Below, piece after piece: positions 21,218 through 31,610 of a stretch of DNA of 50,770 nucleotides (within the stretch, counting starts at the first letter, position 1; every line of letters starts with the position of its first letter). Both the position numbers and the translations under genes were made by a program. The DNA is taken from positions 1-50,770 of the forward strand of contig NYSX01000068.1 in the NCBI GenBank assembly GCA_002683345.1. The letters are read 5' to 3'. The notes beneath the pieces are model-generated. The model saw only the letters and a list, made by a program, of their open reading frames with translations. It ran no database searches and was not told the origin of the DNA. Origin of the DNA: Flavobacteriales bacterium. Lineage in GTDB: Bacteria > Bacteroidota > Bacteroidia > Flavobacteriales_D > Sanyastnellaceae.

Positions 21218-23275
21218 ATGGACAAGAAATCTTCCAAAGCCAAGAACCCCGGCAACGACAAATCTGGACAGCCCGGCGGCAAGCCTGGCCGTCAGATTAA
21301 CTTCTACTGGGTGTATGCCATTGTGGCCGTGCTCTTGCTGACCACCATTATGCTGGGAGAATCCAGCGGGCAGAAGAAGGTGCAGTGGCCCGAGTTCAAG
21401 GAAATGGCGGAAGCCGGTCAAATCGCCCGGGTGACCCACAACGGCCACACGGCCAACCTGTTCTTCACCAAGGAGGTGCGGGACAGTTTGCTCGGAGAGA
21501 AGTCCGATCCGCAGCTTTTGCAGGCCCTGTACGCTGGCGCGGATGCGTCGATGAACATTCCCGACGGAGAGGCGTACCAGACCGACTTGAAGGAATTGCA
21601 GGAGGCGCACGGATTTGACCTGCGCTACGATCCGCCCAACGAATGGGGCGGCCAAATCCTGTCTTGGGTCATTTTCCTCGGCCTGATGGTCGTGGTGTGG
21701 ATGTTCCTGATGCGTCGCCTCGGAGGTGGTGCGCCGGGCGGAGGCCAAATCTTCAACATCGGCAAATCCAAAGCCCAAGTCTTCGAAAAGGGGGAGGGCA
21801 CCGACGTGACCTTCAACAACGTGGCGGGCGTGGATGGCGCGAAGGAAGAACTCCAGGAAATCGTGGACTTCCTCAAGCACCCCGATAAGTACACCGAACT
21901 CGGGGCGAAAATCCCCAAGGGCGCCCTTCTCGTGGGCCCTCCGGGCACGGGAAAGACCTTGCTCGCCAAGGCGGTTGCCGGTGAAGCCCAAGTGCCTTTC
22001 TTCAGCTTGAGTGGATCGGATTTTGTCGAGATGTTCGTGGGGGTCGGCGCGTCGCGCGTTCGTGACCTTTTCAAGCAGGCCAAAGAGAAGTCGCCGGCCA
22101 TCATCTTCATCGACGAGATTGACGCCATTGGCCGTGCGCGCGGCAAGAACGCGAACTTCGGATCCAACGACGAGCGTGAAAACACCCTGAACCAGCTCCT
22201 GACCGAGATGGACGGATTTGGAACGAACAGTGGCGTGATCATCCTCGCGGCGACAAACCGCGCCGACATTTTGGACAAGGCCTTGATGCGTGCCGGTCGT
22301 TTTGACCGCCAGATCTACGTCGACATGCCGGACGTCAATGAGCGCAAGGCCATCTTCGACGTGCACCTGCGTCCCATCAAAACCGACAACTCGGTCGACA
22401 TCGACTTCCTGTCAAAGCAAACGCCAGGATTCAGCGGTGCCGACATCGCCAACGTGTGCAACGAAGCGGCCTTGTTCGCCGCACGGAAGGACCGCAAACT
22501 CGTTGCGCATCAGGACTTCTTGGATGCGGTGGACCGCATCATCGGCGGCTTGGAAAAGCGCACCAAGGTCATCACGGAAAACGAGAAGAACACCATCGCG
22601 TTCCACGAAGCGGGACATGCTGTGGTGAGCTGGTTGGTCGAGTTTGCCTCGCCGCTTGTGAAGGTCAGCATTGTTCCTCGAGGCCAAAGCCTCGGTGCCG
22701 CATGGTACCTCCCTGAAGAACGCGCCATCACCACCACCGAGCAGATCTTCGATGAAATGTGCGCAGCGTTGGGCGGACGTGCAGCGGAGGAAATCATGTT
22801 TGGCAAGATTTCCACAGGGGCGCTGAGTGACCTCGAGAAGGTGACCAAGCAGGCTTACTCCATGGTGTCGATTTACGGATTGAACGAACGCATCGGCAAC
22901 CGCAGCTACTACGACAGCCGCGGCGAAAACTCGTTCACCAAGCCGTACAGCGAAGAGACTGCCCGCATCATCGACGAAGAAGTCAGCGCGGTGATTGAAA
23001 AGGCCTACGACCGGGCCAAGGACATCTTGGCGACCAACCGCGACAAGCTGGAATCCCTGGCCCAATCGCTGTTGGACAACGAGGTGATCTTCAAGGAAGA
23101 TGTCGAGCGCATTTTGGGGGCGCGTCCCTTCGCTTCTGCCGCCCCGGCATTGGCTGAGCCCGCTGCGGCGCCAGCCACCGAGCCCGCCACCGAGCCTGAA
23201 AAGCCAACCGCGGACACGCCCGAAAGCACGGAAGCGTCGGACAGCACACCTGAAAGCCCCAAGGAGGACGCATGA
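21218..23275 (+). CDS. ftsH: ATP-dependent zinc metalloprotease FtsH
   Basis: [37 protein letters not shown] zinc motif, Pro/Ala/Glu-rich C-terminal tail. Confidence 0.98.
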   Translation: MDKKSSKAKNPGNDKSGQPGGKPGRQINFYWVYAIVAVLLLTTIMLGESSGQKKVQWPEFKEMAEAGQIARVTHNGHTANLFFTKEVRDSLLGEKSDPQLLQALYAGADASMNIPDGEAYQTDLKELQEAHGFDLRYDPPNEWGGQILSWVIFLGLMVVVWMFLMRRLGGGAPGGGQIFNIGKSKAQVFEKGEGTDVTFNNVAGVDGAKEELQEIVDFLKHPDKYTELGAKIPKGALLVGPPGTGKTLLAKAVAGEAQVPFFSLSGSDFVEMFVGVGASRVRDLFKQAKEKSPAIIFIDEIDAIGRARGKNANFGSNDERENTLNQLLTEMDGFGTNSGVIILAATNRADILDKALMRAGRFDRQIYVDMPDVNERKAIFDVHLRPIKTDNSVDIDFLSKQTPGFSGADIANVCNEAALFAARKDRKLVAHQDFLDAVDRIIGGLEKRTKVITENEKNTIAFHEAGHAVVSWLVEFASPLVKVSIVPRGQSLGAAWYLPEERAITTTEQIFDEMCAALGGRAAEEIMFGKISTGALSDLEKVTKQAYSMVSIYGLNERIGNRSYYDSRGENSFTKPYSEETARIIDEEVSAVIEKAYDRAKDILATNRDKLESLAQSLLDNEVIFKEDVERILGARPFASAAPALAEPAAAPATEPATEPEKPTADTPESTEASDSTPESPKEDA

Positions 23276-23487
23276 AGGGATGGGTGCTTGTGACGCGGTG
23301 TCCTGACGCCACCATGGCGCCACTCATTCAAGGCGGACTCGAGGCCGAAGGCATCCCCTGTGTGGTCATGAACAAGCAAGACTCGAGCTACGTCGGCATG
23401 TGCTTCGCGGTGCGGCCCGTGGAGATTTGGGTTCAGGAGGCACACGCGGCTGCCGCGAAAGCCTGGCTCAACGCCAAGGAAGAATGA
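23272..23487 (+). CDS. DUF2007-like small protein
   Basis: 71 aa: APLIQGGLEAEGIPCVVMNKQDSSYVGM...VEIWVQEAHAAAAKAWL; 4-nt overlap with ftsH. Confidence 0.75.
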   Translation: MKGWVLVTRCPDATMAPLIQGGLEAEGIPCVVMNKQDSSYVGMCFAVRPVEIWVQEAHAAAAKAWLNAKEE

Positions 23488-24119
23488 CAGCGGTCCACCG
23501 GAACGAGACTGTCACACGGGCCCTCACCGGGGTGGTGTTTGTGACCGTCGTGATGGGAGCCGTGGCGTGGTCGGCGTGGAGCAATGCCTTGTTGTGGGCA
23601 GTTGTGGCTTTTCTGGCTTGGGCCGAGTGGTTCAAGGCGCCCGAGGGACCTCCCACGTCGTGGCCCAAACCCTTGCTTTTTCTCTTCCCAGTGCCTGCCC
23701 TCGCCGCCTTGGTGTGGATGGGGGAGGCCGAGCCCTACGACCCGTGGCCGATTCTGAGTTTTTTGTGGATGATTTGGGCCAACGACACGGGGGCCTATGT
23801 GGTGGGCAAGCCTTTTGGGAAACGCAGGCTTTGGCCTGCGGTGTCGCCGGGCAAATCGTGGGAAGGCACCCTCGGAGGGGTGGCCGCAGCGGCGGGTGTG
23901 GCGTGGGCCGCACTCGGTTTGGAGTGGCTCTGGCTTGGAGGGTTGATGGGCGCCTTGTCCACGGCGGGCGATTTGACCCAAAGCGCGTGGAAGCGCCGTC
24001 GCCACATGAAGGACTCGGGGAATTTGCTGCCCGGACATGGTGGCATCATGGACAGGTTTGACGGATTTTTCTACGCGGCCCCGGTCTATGTCGTGATTTG
24101 GTGCATTTTCGCACCCTAA
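23484..24119 (+). CDS. cdsA: Phosphatidate cytidylyltransferase (short form)
   Basis: VSPGKSWEGTLGG, SAWKRRRHMKDSGNLLPGHGGIMDRFDG signature. Confidence 0.93.
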   Translation: MTAVHRNETVTRALTGVVFVTVVMGAVAWSAWSNALLWAVVAFLAWAEWFKAPEGPPTSWPKPLLFLFPVPALAALVWMGEAEPYDPWPILSFLWMIWANDTGAYVVGKPFGKRRLWPAVSPGKSWEGTLGGVAAAAGVAWAALGLEWLWLGGLMGALSTAGDLTQSAWKRRRHMKDSGNLLPGHGGIMDRFDGFFYAAPVYVVIWCIFAP

Positions 24120-24131
24120 AACACCGATCAC

Positions 24132-24788
24132 ATGACGTTGCACAGAGAAGGATATGGGCTGATTGCGTTGGCAGTGGCCAGCGGTGCCACCTTGGTGGGG
24201 ATTCCGTTGTGGTTTGAGTCGCCGAGTTGGCTTGTGCAGTTGATGGGGTTCCTTGCAGTTGTGGACGTCGTGCTGGTGGCGCAGTTCTTCCGAATTCCCA
24301 AGCGCGTGCCTGTCGCAGCCGAAGGCCAAATCCTCTGTCCCAGCGACGGCAAAGTCGTGGTCATCGAGGAAGTGGAGGAACCTGAGGTGTTTGGCGACAA
24401 GCGCATCCAAGTCAGCATTTTCATGAGCCCGCTCAATGTCCATGCCCAGTGGGCCCCCATGGCAGGCGAGGTCACCCATGCGAATTACCACCCCGGCAAA
24501 TACCTCGTGGCGTGGCATCCCAAGAGCAGCACGGAAAACGAACGCACGACGCTCGTGATCAACAGCGACCGTGGACCCGTGCTGTTCCGTCAGATTGCGG
24601 GCGCAGTCGCACGACGCATCCGCTGGTACATCGAGCCAGGACAGCGCGTCGAGCTCGGGGAAGAAGTGGGCTTCATCAAGTTTGGTTCACGCATCGACGT
24701 CTTTCTGCCCTTGGGTTCGGAGGTCCACGTCGGGCTCGAGCAGAAGGTGAAGGGCCGCGAGACTGTGCTGGCCACCTTGCCGAAGTAA
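24132..24788 (+). CDS. psd: Phosphatidylserine decarboxylase family protein
   Basis: PSDGKVVVI, IFMSPLNVHAQWAP, GEEVGFIKFGSRIDVFLP with G-S processing site. Confidence 0.93.
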   Translation: MTLHREGYGLIALAVASGATLVGIPLWFESPSWLVQLMGFLAVVDVVLVAQFFRIPKRVPVAAEGQILCPSDGKVVVIEEVEEPEVFGDKRIQVSIFMSPLNVHAQWAPMAGEVTHANYHPGKYLVAWHPKSSTENERTTLVINSDRGPVLFRQIAGAVARRIRWYIEPGQRVELGEEVGFIKFGSRIDVFLPLGSEVHVGLEQKVKGRETVLATLPK

Positions 24789-24842
24789 AGGGTTTGGTCT
24801 TCCCCTTTGTGAGAATTACTTTGGGGACCAAATCCACTTTTG

Positions 24843-26750
24843 ATGAAACAATTTGTCTTTCTCGCGCTCGGTCTGTTGGCCGCTGCGCCCATGTTTGCCC
24901 AAAAGCACGCGCTCGAGCAAACCCCGCAAGTCGCCCTCTCTGCACGAGTGAAGGCGCCCATGCCCACCCACGCGGTGTTGGACATCGACCACCGTCCTGA
25001 AACGCCGGTGAACACCCAAAACCTCGCCAGCGCAGACCACATTCAGTCTCGCGACCTCGTCATCGAGCGTCAGGTGTTGGGCTTGACCCAGTACGATCTC
25101 CAATCCAACGCCGCCATCGACGACCGCATGGCGGGCAACGAAGCTGCGGTCAGCGCCGCATGGATCATGAGCTTGGACGTCAGCCCCTTTGAGGACCGCG
25201 GCTCCGGCTACAACTTCTTTGACGGCAGCGTGTGGGGCGAGCAGCCCTACGAGCGTGTGGAAGACGTCCGCATCGGTTGGCCTTCCATCAACCACATGGG
25301 CGACGGCCGTGAAGTGATCATCAGCCACGCGGGCATTGAAACAGGACTCCACATGGTGCGCCGCGATGCAGGCACCGGGTCTTGGGAAGATTCTGACCTC
25401 CCCAACTACGCTTACCTTGAAGACAGCACCACCGTGGGCAACCTTTGGCCTCGTGCCGCAGTGGGTGGCTTGAACGACGAAATCATCCACGTCATTTGCA
25501 TCACCACGCCGGTGGCGAACGGCGGTTTGGAGTACCAAGGCCAAGATGGGGCTTTGCTGTACTACCGCTCGCTGGACTACGGAGACACATGGGAAATGCA
25601 AACCTTCCCGCAACTGGACACGTCCAACTTCATCAACATGAGCGCCGACGCCTACGCCATCCATGCCGATGGTGGAACCGTGGCTTTCGCGGTTTTCAAT
25701 GACCTGCAGGACAGCTTCATCATGATTTCGGAGGACGCAGGCGAGAACTGGGAATACCATATCCTCGCGGACTTCCCGGTCGACATGTACCAAATCGACA
25801 GCGGCTTGCCCGACAGCCTCGGCTACGACTTTGATGGCGACGGCATCTTTGCCGAGTACTTGAACTCCGACGGGGCAGGGGATGTGCACGTGGATGAATT
25901 TGGGACGGTGCACTGTGTGTTTGGGGCGATGTACTACGCGGATGCCGACACGACAGACGCCAACTTCAGCTTCTTCCCAGGCACCAATGGTCTGCAGTAC
26001 TGGCGCGAAGACTTCGGCAACGACAGCAGTGTGACCATTGCGTACGCCTACGACATCGACGAAAGTGGTGGACTCGATTTGGACGACGACATTGCCGCCT
26101 ACTTCGTGAACCTCGCAGGCATCCCCAGCATGGGGTCTGACGAGGACGGCAACCTTTACGTCAGCTACAGCGCCATCATGGAGAACTACAGCTCCGGCAC
26201 CCAAAACTACCGTCACGTGTACCTCGTGAATTCTCAAGACAACGGGGACACGTGGAACAGCGACGACGCATGCGACTTGACGCCAGACATCGATTTTGAT
26301 GGTTACGAGTCTGTGTTTGCGTCCATCAGCCCTCGTTTGACCGACCACGTGGAATTGATCTACCAACGCGACTTCGAGCCTGGATTGCACATCCGCGGCG
26401 ACGAAGACCCCATGGATGTCAATGAAATCGTGCACATCCGCGTGCCCATCGCGGACCTCGGCGAGTGTGCCGAAATTGACTTCGAAGACTGGGTGGGCGT
26501 GGCTGAAGCCTTCCAGCCCGGTCAGGTTCAGTTGTTCCCCAACCCTGCAAACGCGCAGGTGGAATTGATCATCGACCGTCCAGGGGCGCACGACGTGCGC
26601 GTGTTGGACATCGAAGGCCGTCAGCACATGGCTTGGACCACCACGGGATTGGTCGAGCGTATGGATGTGCGGGCGCTGACCTCAGGCATGTACTTCGTCG
26701 AATTGACCCAAGGAACGCAACGCACGGTGGTGCGCCTCGCGGTCCAGTGA
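24843..26750 (+). CDS. Secreted Asp-box (BNR) protein with T9SS type A C-terminal sorting domain
   Basis: Signal peptide; SLDYGDTW, SEDAGENW, SQDNGDTW Asp-box-like repeats; C-terminus VQLFPNPANAQVELIIDRPGAHDVRVLDIEGR...SGMYFVELTQGTQRTVVRLAVQ. Confidence 0.85.
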   Translation: MKQFVFLALGLLAAAPMFAQKHALEQTPQVALSARVKAPMPTHAVLDIDHRPETPVNTQNLASADHIQSRDLVIERQVLGLTQYDLQSNAAIDDRMAGNEAAVSAAWIMSLDVSPFEDRGSGYNFFDGSVWGEQPYERVEDVRIGWPSINHMGDGREVIISHAGIETGLHMVRRDAGTGSWEDSDLPNYAYLEDSTTVGNLWPRAAVGGLNDEIIHVICITTPVANGGLEYQGQDGALLYYRSLDYGDTWEMQTFPQLDTSNFINMSADAYAIHADGGTVAFAVFNDLQDSFIMISEDAGENWEYHILADFPVDMYQIDSGLPDSLGYDFDGDGIFAEYLNSDGAGDVHVDEFGTVHCVFGAMYYADADTTDANFSFFPGTNGLQYWREDFGNDSSVTIAYAYDIDESGGLDLDDDIAAYFVNLAGIPSMGSDEDGNLYVSYSAIMENYSSGTQNYRHVYLVNSQDNGDTWNSDDACDLTPDIDFDGYESVFASISPRLTDHVELIYQRDFEPGLHIRGDEDPMDVNEIVHIRVPIADLGECAEIDFEDWVGVAEAFQPGQVQLFPNPANAQVELIIDRPGAHDVRVLDIEGRQHMAWTTTGLVERMDVRALTSGMYFVELTQGTQRTVVRLAVQ

Positions 26751-26772
26751 GTCCAAGGCTTTAGACTTCGAG

Positions 26773-26800
26773 AAAGCGGCACTTCGGTGCCGCTTTTTTT
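26773..26800 (+). terminator. Rho-independent terminator with TTCG tetraloop
   Basis: AAAGCGGCAC-TTCG-GTGCCGCTTTTTTT. Confidence 0.93.
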
Positions 26801-26823
26801 GTGCCCCAACCCATCTTTGCGCC

Positions 26824-28125
26824 ATGAACGTCCACTTGCTTTCCATCGGCGATGAGCTGCTCATTGGCCAAACCGTCAACACCAACGCTGCCTGGATGGG
26901 CAAGCGGTTGACTGAAGATGGATGGCGGGTGTCTCGCGTGGTCACACTGTCAGACGACCCGGAAACGATTCGCCAAGAATTGGACCGGGCGCTGGAGGCG
27001 GCGGATGCCGTGCTTTTGACCGGCGGACTGGGGCCCACCAAAGACGACTTGACCAAGCATGTGCTGGCCGAGCATTTTGGGACGGAGCTCGTGATGCATG
27101 AAGACATCGCAGCCCAAATCCAAGCGTGGTTCGAGTCGCGCAATGTGCCGTTTCTCGAGGTGAATCGCCTTCAGGCCATGTTGCCCCGCGCATGCACGGT
27201 GCTGCCCAACCCATTGGGCACGGCCTCGGGCATGTGGTTTGAGCGACCTTCGGGCAAGGTGGTGGTGAGCATGCCTGGTGTGCCCTACGAGATGGAGGGG
27301 TTGATGGACAACGAGGTCCTTCCTCGCTTGCGCACCCACTTCAAGCTGCCGACGACGTTGTACGAAACCGTAGTCACCGCAGGCATCGGTGAGTCTTCGT
27401 TGGCCGCGTTGGTGGCCGATTGGGAGGAGGCCCTGCCTGCAAAAGGGGTGTCTCTGGCGTACCTGCCTTCGCCAGGGCAGGTGAAGGTCCGCTTGGGCGT
27501 GCAAGGACCTGCCGAAGACCGCACATCGCTTACCCAACTCTTGAAATCCGAAACCGACGCTTTTGTGGCCCTGGCAGCAGACCATGTCATTGGTCGGGGC
27601 CATTCGGGACTGCCTGAGGCCGTGCTCGGCATGCTTCAGAAACGAGGCCAAACCGTCTGCACCGCGGAATCGTGCACGGGTGGGCGCATCGCGTCCATGC
27701 TCACCTCGGTGCCTGGCGCCAGTGCTTCGATGTGGGGTGGGGTGGTGGCTTACGACAACAGCGTCAAGCAAGAGATCCTTGGCGTGTCCCCCGAAGCCCT
27801 TGCCGAGCACGGTGCCGTCAGTGAGGTCGTGGTGAAAGCCATGGCAAGAGGTGCCCGAAAGCAACTGGGCACGGATTGGGCGGTCGCCACGTCGGGCGTG
27901 GCAGGTCCGAGCGGAGGAACGGAAGAAAAGCCCGTGGGCATGGTGTGGATGGCCGTGGCCGGACCGGAGGGAGAACGGGCGTGGTGCCATCGGTTTGGTT
28001 CGCAGCGAGAGCGCATTGTCCAGCGGGCGTCACGCCGAATTTTGACCCATCTTCACGAAGCCTTGCGAGAAGGTGGGAGTGAAGGTTGGATGAATGGCGA
28101 AAAAGTTGTTTCTTTGCAGTCCTAA
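26824..28125 (+). CDS. cinA: CinA-family protein (competence/damage-inducible, NMN deamidase-related)
   Basis: [54 protein letters not shown]. Confidence 0.95.
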   Translation: MNVHLLSIGDELLIGQTVNTNAAWMGKRLTEDGWRVSRVVTLSDDPETIRQELDRALEAADAVLLTGGLGPTKDDLTKHVLAEHFGTELVMHEDIAAQIQAWFESRNVPFLEVNRLQAMLPRACTVLPNPLGTASGMWFERPSGKVVVSMPGVPYEMEGLMDNEVLPRLRTHFKLPTTLYETVVTAGIGESSLAALVADWEEALPAKGVSLAYLPSPGQVKVRLGVQGPAEDRTSLTQLLKSETDAFVALAADHVIGRGHSGLPEAVLGMLQKRGQTVCTAESCTGGRIASMLTSVPGASASMWGGVVAYDNSVKQEILGVSPEALAEHGAVSEVVVKAMARGARKQLGTDWAVATSGVAGPSGGTEEKPVGMVWMAVAGPEGERAWCHRFGSQRERIVQRASRRILTHLHEALREGGSEGWMNGEKVVSLQS

Positions 28126-28136
28126 AAATTAGAGCC

Positions 28137-28379
28137 ATGAGCCGCGTCTGTGAAATTACTGGGAAGAAAGTGATGGTGGGAAACAACGTTTCGCACTCTC
28201 AGCGTAAGACAAAGCGTCGTTTCTACCCCAACCTTCAACGCAAGCGCTTCTACATTCCAGAAGAAGACCGTTGGGTGACCTTGCGCGTGTCTGCCAAGGC
28301 CATTCGCACCATCAGCAAGATTGGTGTGCTCGCAGCCATGAAACGTGGCGAAGAGCTCGGCGTCCTCCAGGCGAAGTAA
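28137..28379 (+). CDS. rpmB: 50S ribosomal protein L28
   Basis: [34 protein letters not shown]. Confidence 0.97.
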   Translation: MSRVCEITGKKVMVGNNVSHSQRKTKRRFYPNLQRKRFYIPEEDRWVTLRVSAKAIRTISKIGVLAAMKRGEELGVLQAK

Positions 28380-28416
28380 TCTTCTCGGACCTCTGGAGGG
28401 AAGTCCTCCTTGCACA

Positions 28417-28441
28417 ACGACCTGCCCCTGAGGCGGGTCGT
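28417..28441. other. Stable hairpin downstream of rpmB
   Basis: ACGACCTGCC-CCTGA-GGCGGGTCGT, 10-bp stem with one wobble and no clean U-tract. Confidence 0.6.
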
Positions 28442-28484
28442 TTGCGTTTGCGCACGTTTCCAGAACCCCTCGGTACGCAGGGAC

Positions 28485-28514
28485 AAAAAAAGACGCCTCG
28501 AAGGCGTCTTTTTT
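28485..28514. terminator. Bidirectional rho-independent terminator between rpmB and the SPFH gene
   Basis: A7-GACGCCT-CGA-AGGCGTC-T6; U-tract on both strands. Confidence 0.9.
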
Positions 28515-28563
28515 CATGAAGGCCCTTAGGCCTGGGCCGGCCGACCCGCAAGGGTCAGGGCAC

Positions 28564-29403
28564 TCAGTTGTTGCCCAAAATCAACGGCAACCCGTCGTCG
28601 CCGCCGCCCACAACCACAATCTTGGTGTTGTTGCTCTTGGCGATTTCTTTGGTGGCTTCAATGCCTTTCCACTTGAGCAGCTTTTCGCTCAAGCCCTTGG
28701 AAATGATTTCTTCAAAATCCCGGATGCCTGCCGCTTCGATGCGAAGGCGGTCGGCTTCTTTTTGGGCTTTCTCCAGGCGGAACTCGTATTCCAACGATTC
28801 TTGCTCCTGTTGCAGCTTGCGCTCGATGGCCTGCTCCAACGTGGTGGGGAGGGTGATGTTCCGGATCAAGACGTCGTTGAGCTGGATGTAGTTCTCGGCG
28901 AGTTTGTCGGCGAGTTGGTTCTTGATCTCCAACTGGATTTGCTCACGCTTGGTCGTGTTGAATTCCTCGGGGAGGTACTTGGCGATGACCTCGCGCGCGA
29001 CGGAACGCATGGCAGGGCGAATCACCTTCTCTTCGTAGTTGCGTCCCCGCTCGATTTCCAGGCGGCCCAGGTTCTCGTACTGTGGCTGGGTGAAGACCGT
29101 CATGTCCATGTTGATCTTGAGCAGGTTGGAGCTCAGGACCTCCAGGGCTTCCATTTGTTCGGTTTGACGGATCTCGTATTCATAAACCTTGTTCCAAGGT
29201 GCTTTGAAGTGGAAGCCGCTCTTCAATGGGGCTTCGTCGGGATCAACACCTTCGCCAAACGTGTGGAAGGTCAAACCGGCATAGCCGGAGGGCACGGTGA
29301 CCGTCAGGGAGCCCCACAACATCACGACGGGGAGGAAAACGATCAGGGCAACGAGGATGCCGCGCAAGCGTCGACGGTCCTCAGGGGAAGCAGACATGTT
29401 CAT
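28564..29403 (-). CDS. Prohibitin/SPFH-domain membrane protein
   Basis: N-terminal TM, VPSGYAGLTFHTFGEGVDPDEAPLKSGFHFKAPW, coiled C-terminal half. Confidence 0.92.
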   Translation of the reverse strand: MNMSASPEDRRRLRGILVALIVFLPVVMLWGSLTVTVPSGYAGLTFHTFGEGVDPDEAPLKSGFHFKAPWNKVYEYEIRQTEQMEALEVLSSNLLKINMDMTVFTQPQYENLGRLEIERGRNYEEKVIRPAMRSVAREVIAKYLPEEFNTTKREQIQLEIKNQLADKLAENYIQLNDVLIRNITLPTTLEQAIERKLQQEQESLEYEFRLEKAQKEADRLRIEAAGIRDFEEIISKGLSEKLLKWKGIEATKEIAKSNNTKIVVVGGGDDGLPLILGNN

Positions 29404-29464
29404 GCGGGAAAGATAGTTTGGGGATGGACGAAGTCACAAGGTTTGTCGCCCACGTTCACCGGCT

Positions 29465-31588
29465 TTAACGGCCGCCTCCGGCGCGGCGAATGGCCCACTC
29501 GGCCGTCAGCAAAACCAACAGGGCCACCAGCAGCCAAAGCTGGGCGTGCAAGGGCAGACGTTCCGAGGACGTGTGGACGATGTCCTGGCTTGGTGTGCGA
29601 TTCGCGAAAGCTGCCCACGCTTGCCGAATGCCCTCCAAGTCTTGGGATTCGTCCAACGTCCCCAGGTATTCCCCTTCCGTGCGAAGGGCGAGCCTCTTGA
29701 GCAGGCCGTGGTTCGCAGGCGTGAGGCTGGCCTCGGCTTGGACCGCGTTGACAACAAGGCTGCCTTTTTCAGTGAGCGTCTCTCCATTTTGGACACACGA
29801 GGCCACCCAGTTGTAGACCCCCGGCAAGAGCATGCCAAGGTCCAAGTTGAAATCGGTGCCCCGAGGATTCTCCACAAAGCGGTGGACGGTGGGCTGTCCA
29901 TTTTGCTTGGTCAGTTCGAGGGTCACTTCGACGTCCACCGTGGGGGAGAGGGAGGCGTCGTAGACCTCGGCCACCCATTCGCACCGGAGGTCCTCGTCGA
30001 GCCGTTCCGGGACGCGAACGCGAAGGCGTTTGACGTCGTCTCGGCTGCTGAGGTATTGCAGGGTGCGATTCACCAAATCGTCAAAAGCGACGCTCTCTCC
30101 GTCGTGACGGACGAGGTCCTGCATGCGCCATCTCCACAGTCCTTCGCCCAAGGTGACAGCGACGCGGCGTGCGTCGCCTTCGCGCACCGCCCACAGTGGC
30201 CAATCCGTGCTCACAGGTCCCACTTGCTGCGTCAAGGCGGACACAAGCGCAGGGGTGGTGCTGTATTCGCCCGTGGGGCAGGCCAGCGGCGGCCACATGG
30301 CGAGCATCCGGTCCAATTCGGAAGGAAGTGGGAACGATTCGAACGCCGCGGTGGTTTGGCCTTGCGCTTCAGTGACCAAGGGCTCAGGCGCGTGTTGGAA
30401 GCCCACCACATTGAGATCCCAGTCGTTCCAAGTGGTGGAGGCGCCCCCCATGACCCAAATCGCCCGTCCCTCTTGAACGGCGTCCTTGACGGCAGAGGGC
30501 AGGAGAGAAGGCGTCAAGTGATGGAGCACCAAGACGTCGTGGTCAGGCAAGGGCGAGCCAGCATCAAGCTCGGAGGCCCAAATCACCTCGGTCTCCTGGT
30601 GGACGTTGGTTTCTGCGGCGCTGCGAAGGGCGGCGAGGTCGGGGTGTGGAGCCGCGGCGACAAAGAGGATTTTTCGGCGGCTTTCCAAAATGTCTATGGT
30701 GGCGCGCTTCCGGTTGTTGCGCGTGGTGACTTCGTTGCCGCTCCAGGACGCCGTGGGCGAAATGGACGCTTGCAGCGTCATGGTGCCCGCCTTCTCTGCA
30801 TCGACTTGGAGGGTCCATCGGGTGCTGCTGAAGCTGTGGTTGGGGGTCCACGTTGTGGTGCCTAACGTCGTGCCTCCCGAACTCAGTCGCAGCATCATGG
30901 GGACGTCTTCGGCGCCACGCGCTTGGGCCGTCACCTCCACGGGGAAAGCGTTGCCGAGGTAGGCGACTTCGTTGAGACGAAGCTTGGAAACTTCGAGGTC
31001 GGTGACGAGCGAGGTGTCGCCCGTGCCCACGAACACGTGGGGAACGTCCAGCCGAGCCGCTGTGAATTCAGGATCGGGGCCGCGGTTTGCCCGGCCATCT
31101 GTTACGACAACCACGGCAGGGACATTGCGGTGAACGTAGCGGTCGCGGATGGCCTCGAGTGCCGAACCCAAGTCCGTCCGTTTTCCTGTGGGGTTCCAAG
31201 TCTCGATTTCCTTCACCTCACGGTCGAAGGCAAACAGATCGACGCCCCACTGCGCTTCCTGTCCCCAAGATGTAACGTCGGCCACGAGTGCGCCCAAAGC
31301 TTCCTTTCTCTCCACGCTGTCTTGCCCCATCCATTGTGAGGCGGTGGCGTCCACCAACACAGGAAGCACTGGGGCTTCACGCGTTTCGGTGGTGCTCCGC
31401 AACATGGGGCTGAGCAGCAGGAACCCGAGGGTACCCAGCACGGCGGTACGCAGGAGCGCGAGAAGCCAAGACGGTTTGGGACGGTCCTCTCCCCAGCCAT
31501 AGAGCAGGGCGGTCAACCCCACAGCCATGCCTGCCAAGGCAATCCATTGCCATGTCTGGGCCTGAACGATGAGGTTGGAGAAATCCAT
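29465..31588 (-). CDS. Large membrane-anchored VWA-like protein
   Basis: 707 aa; N-terminal TMs, VLVDATASQWMG, VVVVTDGRANRG, C-terminal TM. Confidence 0.8.
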   Translation of the reverse strand: MDFSNLIVQAQTWQWIALAGMAVGLTALLYGWGEDRPKPSWLLALLRTAVLGTLGFLLLSPMLRSTTETREAPVLPVLVDATASQWMGQDSVERKEALGALVADVTSWGQEAQWGVDLFAFDREVKEIETWNPTGKRTDLGSALEAIRDRYVHRNVPAVVVVTDGRANRGPDPEFTAARLDVPHVFVGTGDTSLVTDLEVSKLRLNEVAYLGNAFPVEVTAQARGAEDVPMMLRLSSGGTTLGTTTWTPNHSFSSTRWTLQVDAEKAGTMTLQASISPTASWSGNEVTTRNNRKRATIDILESRRKILFVAAAPHPDLAALRSAAETNVHQETEVIWASELDAGSPLPDHDVLVLHHLTPSLLPSAVKDAVQEGRAIWVMGGASTTWNDWDLNVVGFQHAPEPLVTEAQGQTTAAFESFPLPSELDRMLAMWPPLACPTGEYSTTPALVSALTQQVGPVSTDWPLWAVREGDARRVAVTLGEGLWRWRMQDLVRHDGESVAFDDLVNRTLQYLSSRDDVKRLRVRVPERLDEDLRCEWVAEVYDASLSPTVDVEVTLELTKQNGQPTVHRFVENPRGTDFNLDLGMLLPGVYNWVASCVQNGETLTEKGSLVVNAVQAEASLTPANHGLLKRLALRTEGEYLGTLDESQDLEGIRQAWAAFANRTPSQDIVHTSSERLPLHAQLWLLVALLVLLTAEWAIRRAGGGR

Positions 31589-31610
31589 GGCGAAGTGGAG
31601 AGGCGTACCG

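Noticed and set aside
24816-26627. 603-aa minus-strand ORF antisense to the T9SS protein
   Set aside because: Val/His-rich low-plausibility translation fully covered by a well-supported plus-strand gene.
28090-28137. Possible ribosomal-protein leader or riboswitch before rpmB
   Set aside because: Only about 12 nt between cinA stop and rpmB ATG and no convincing structured motif.
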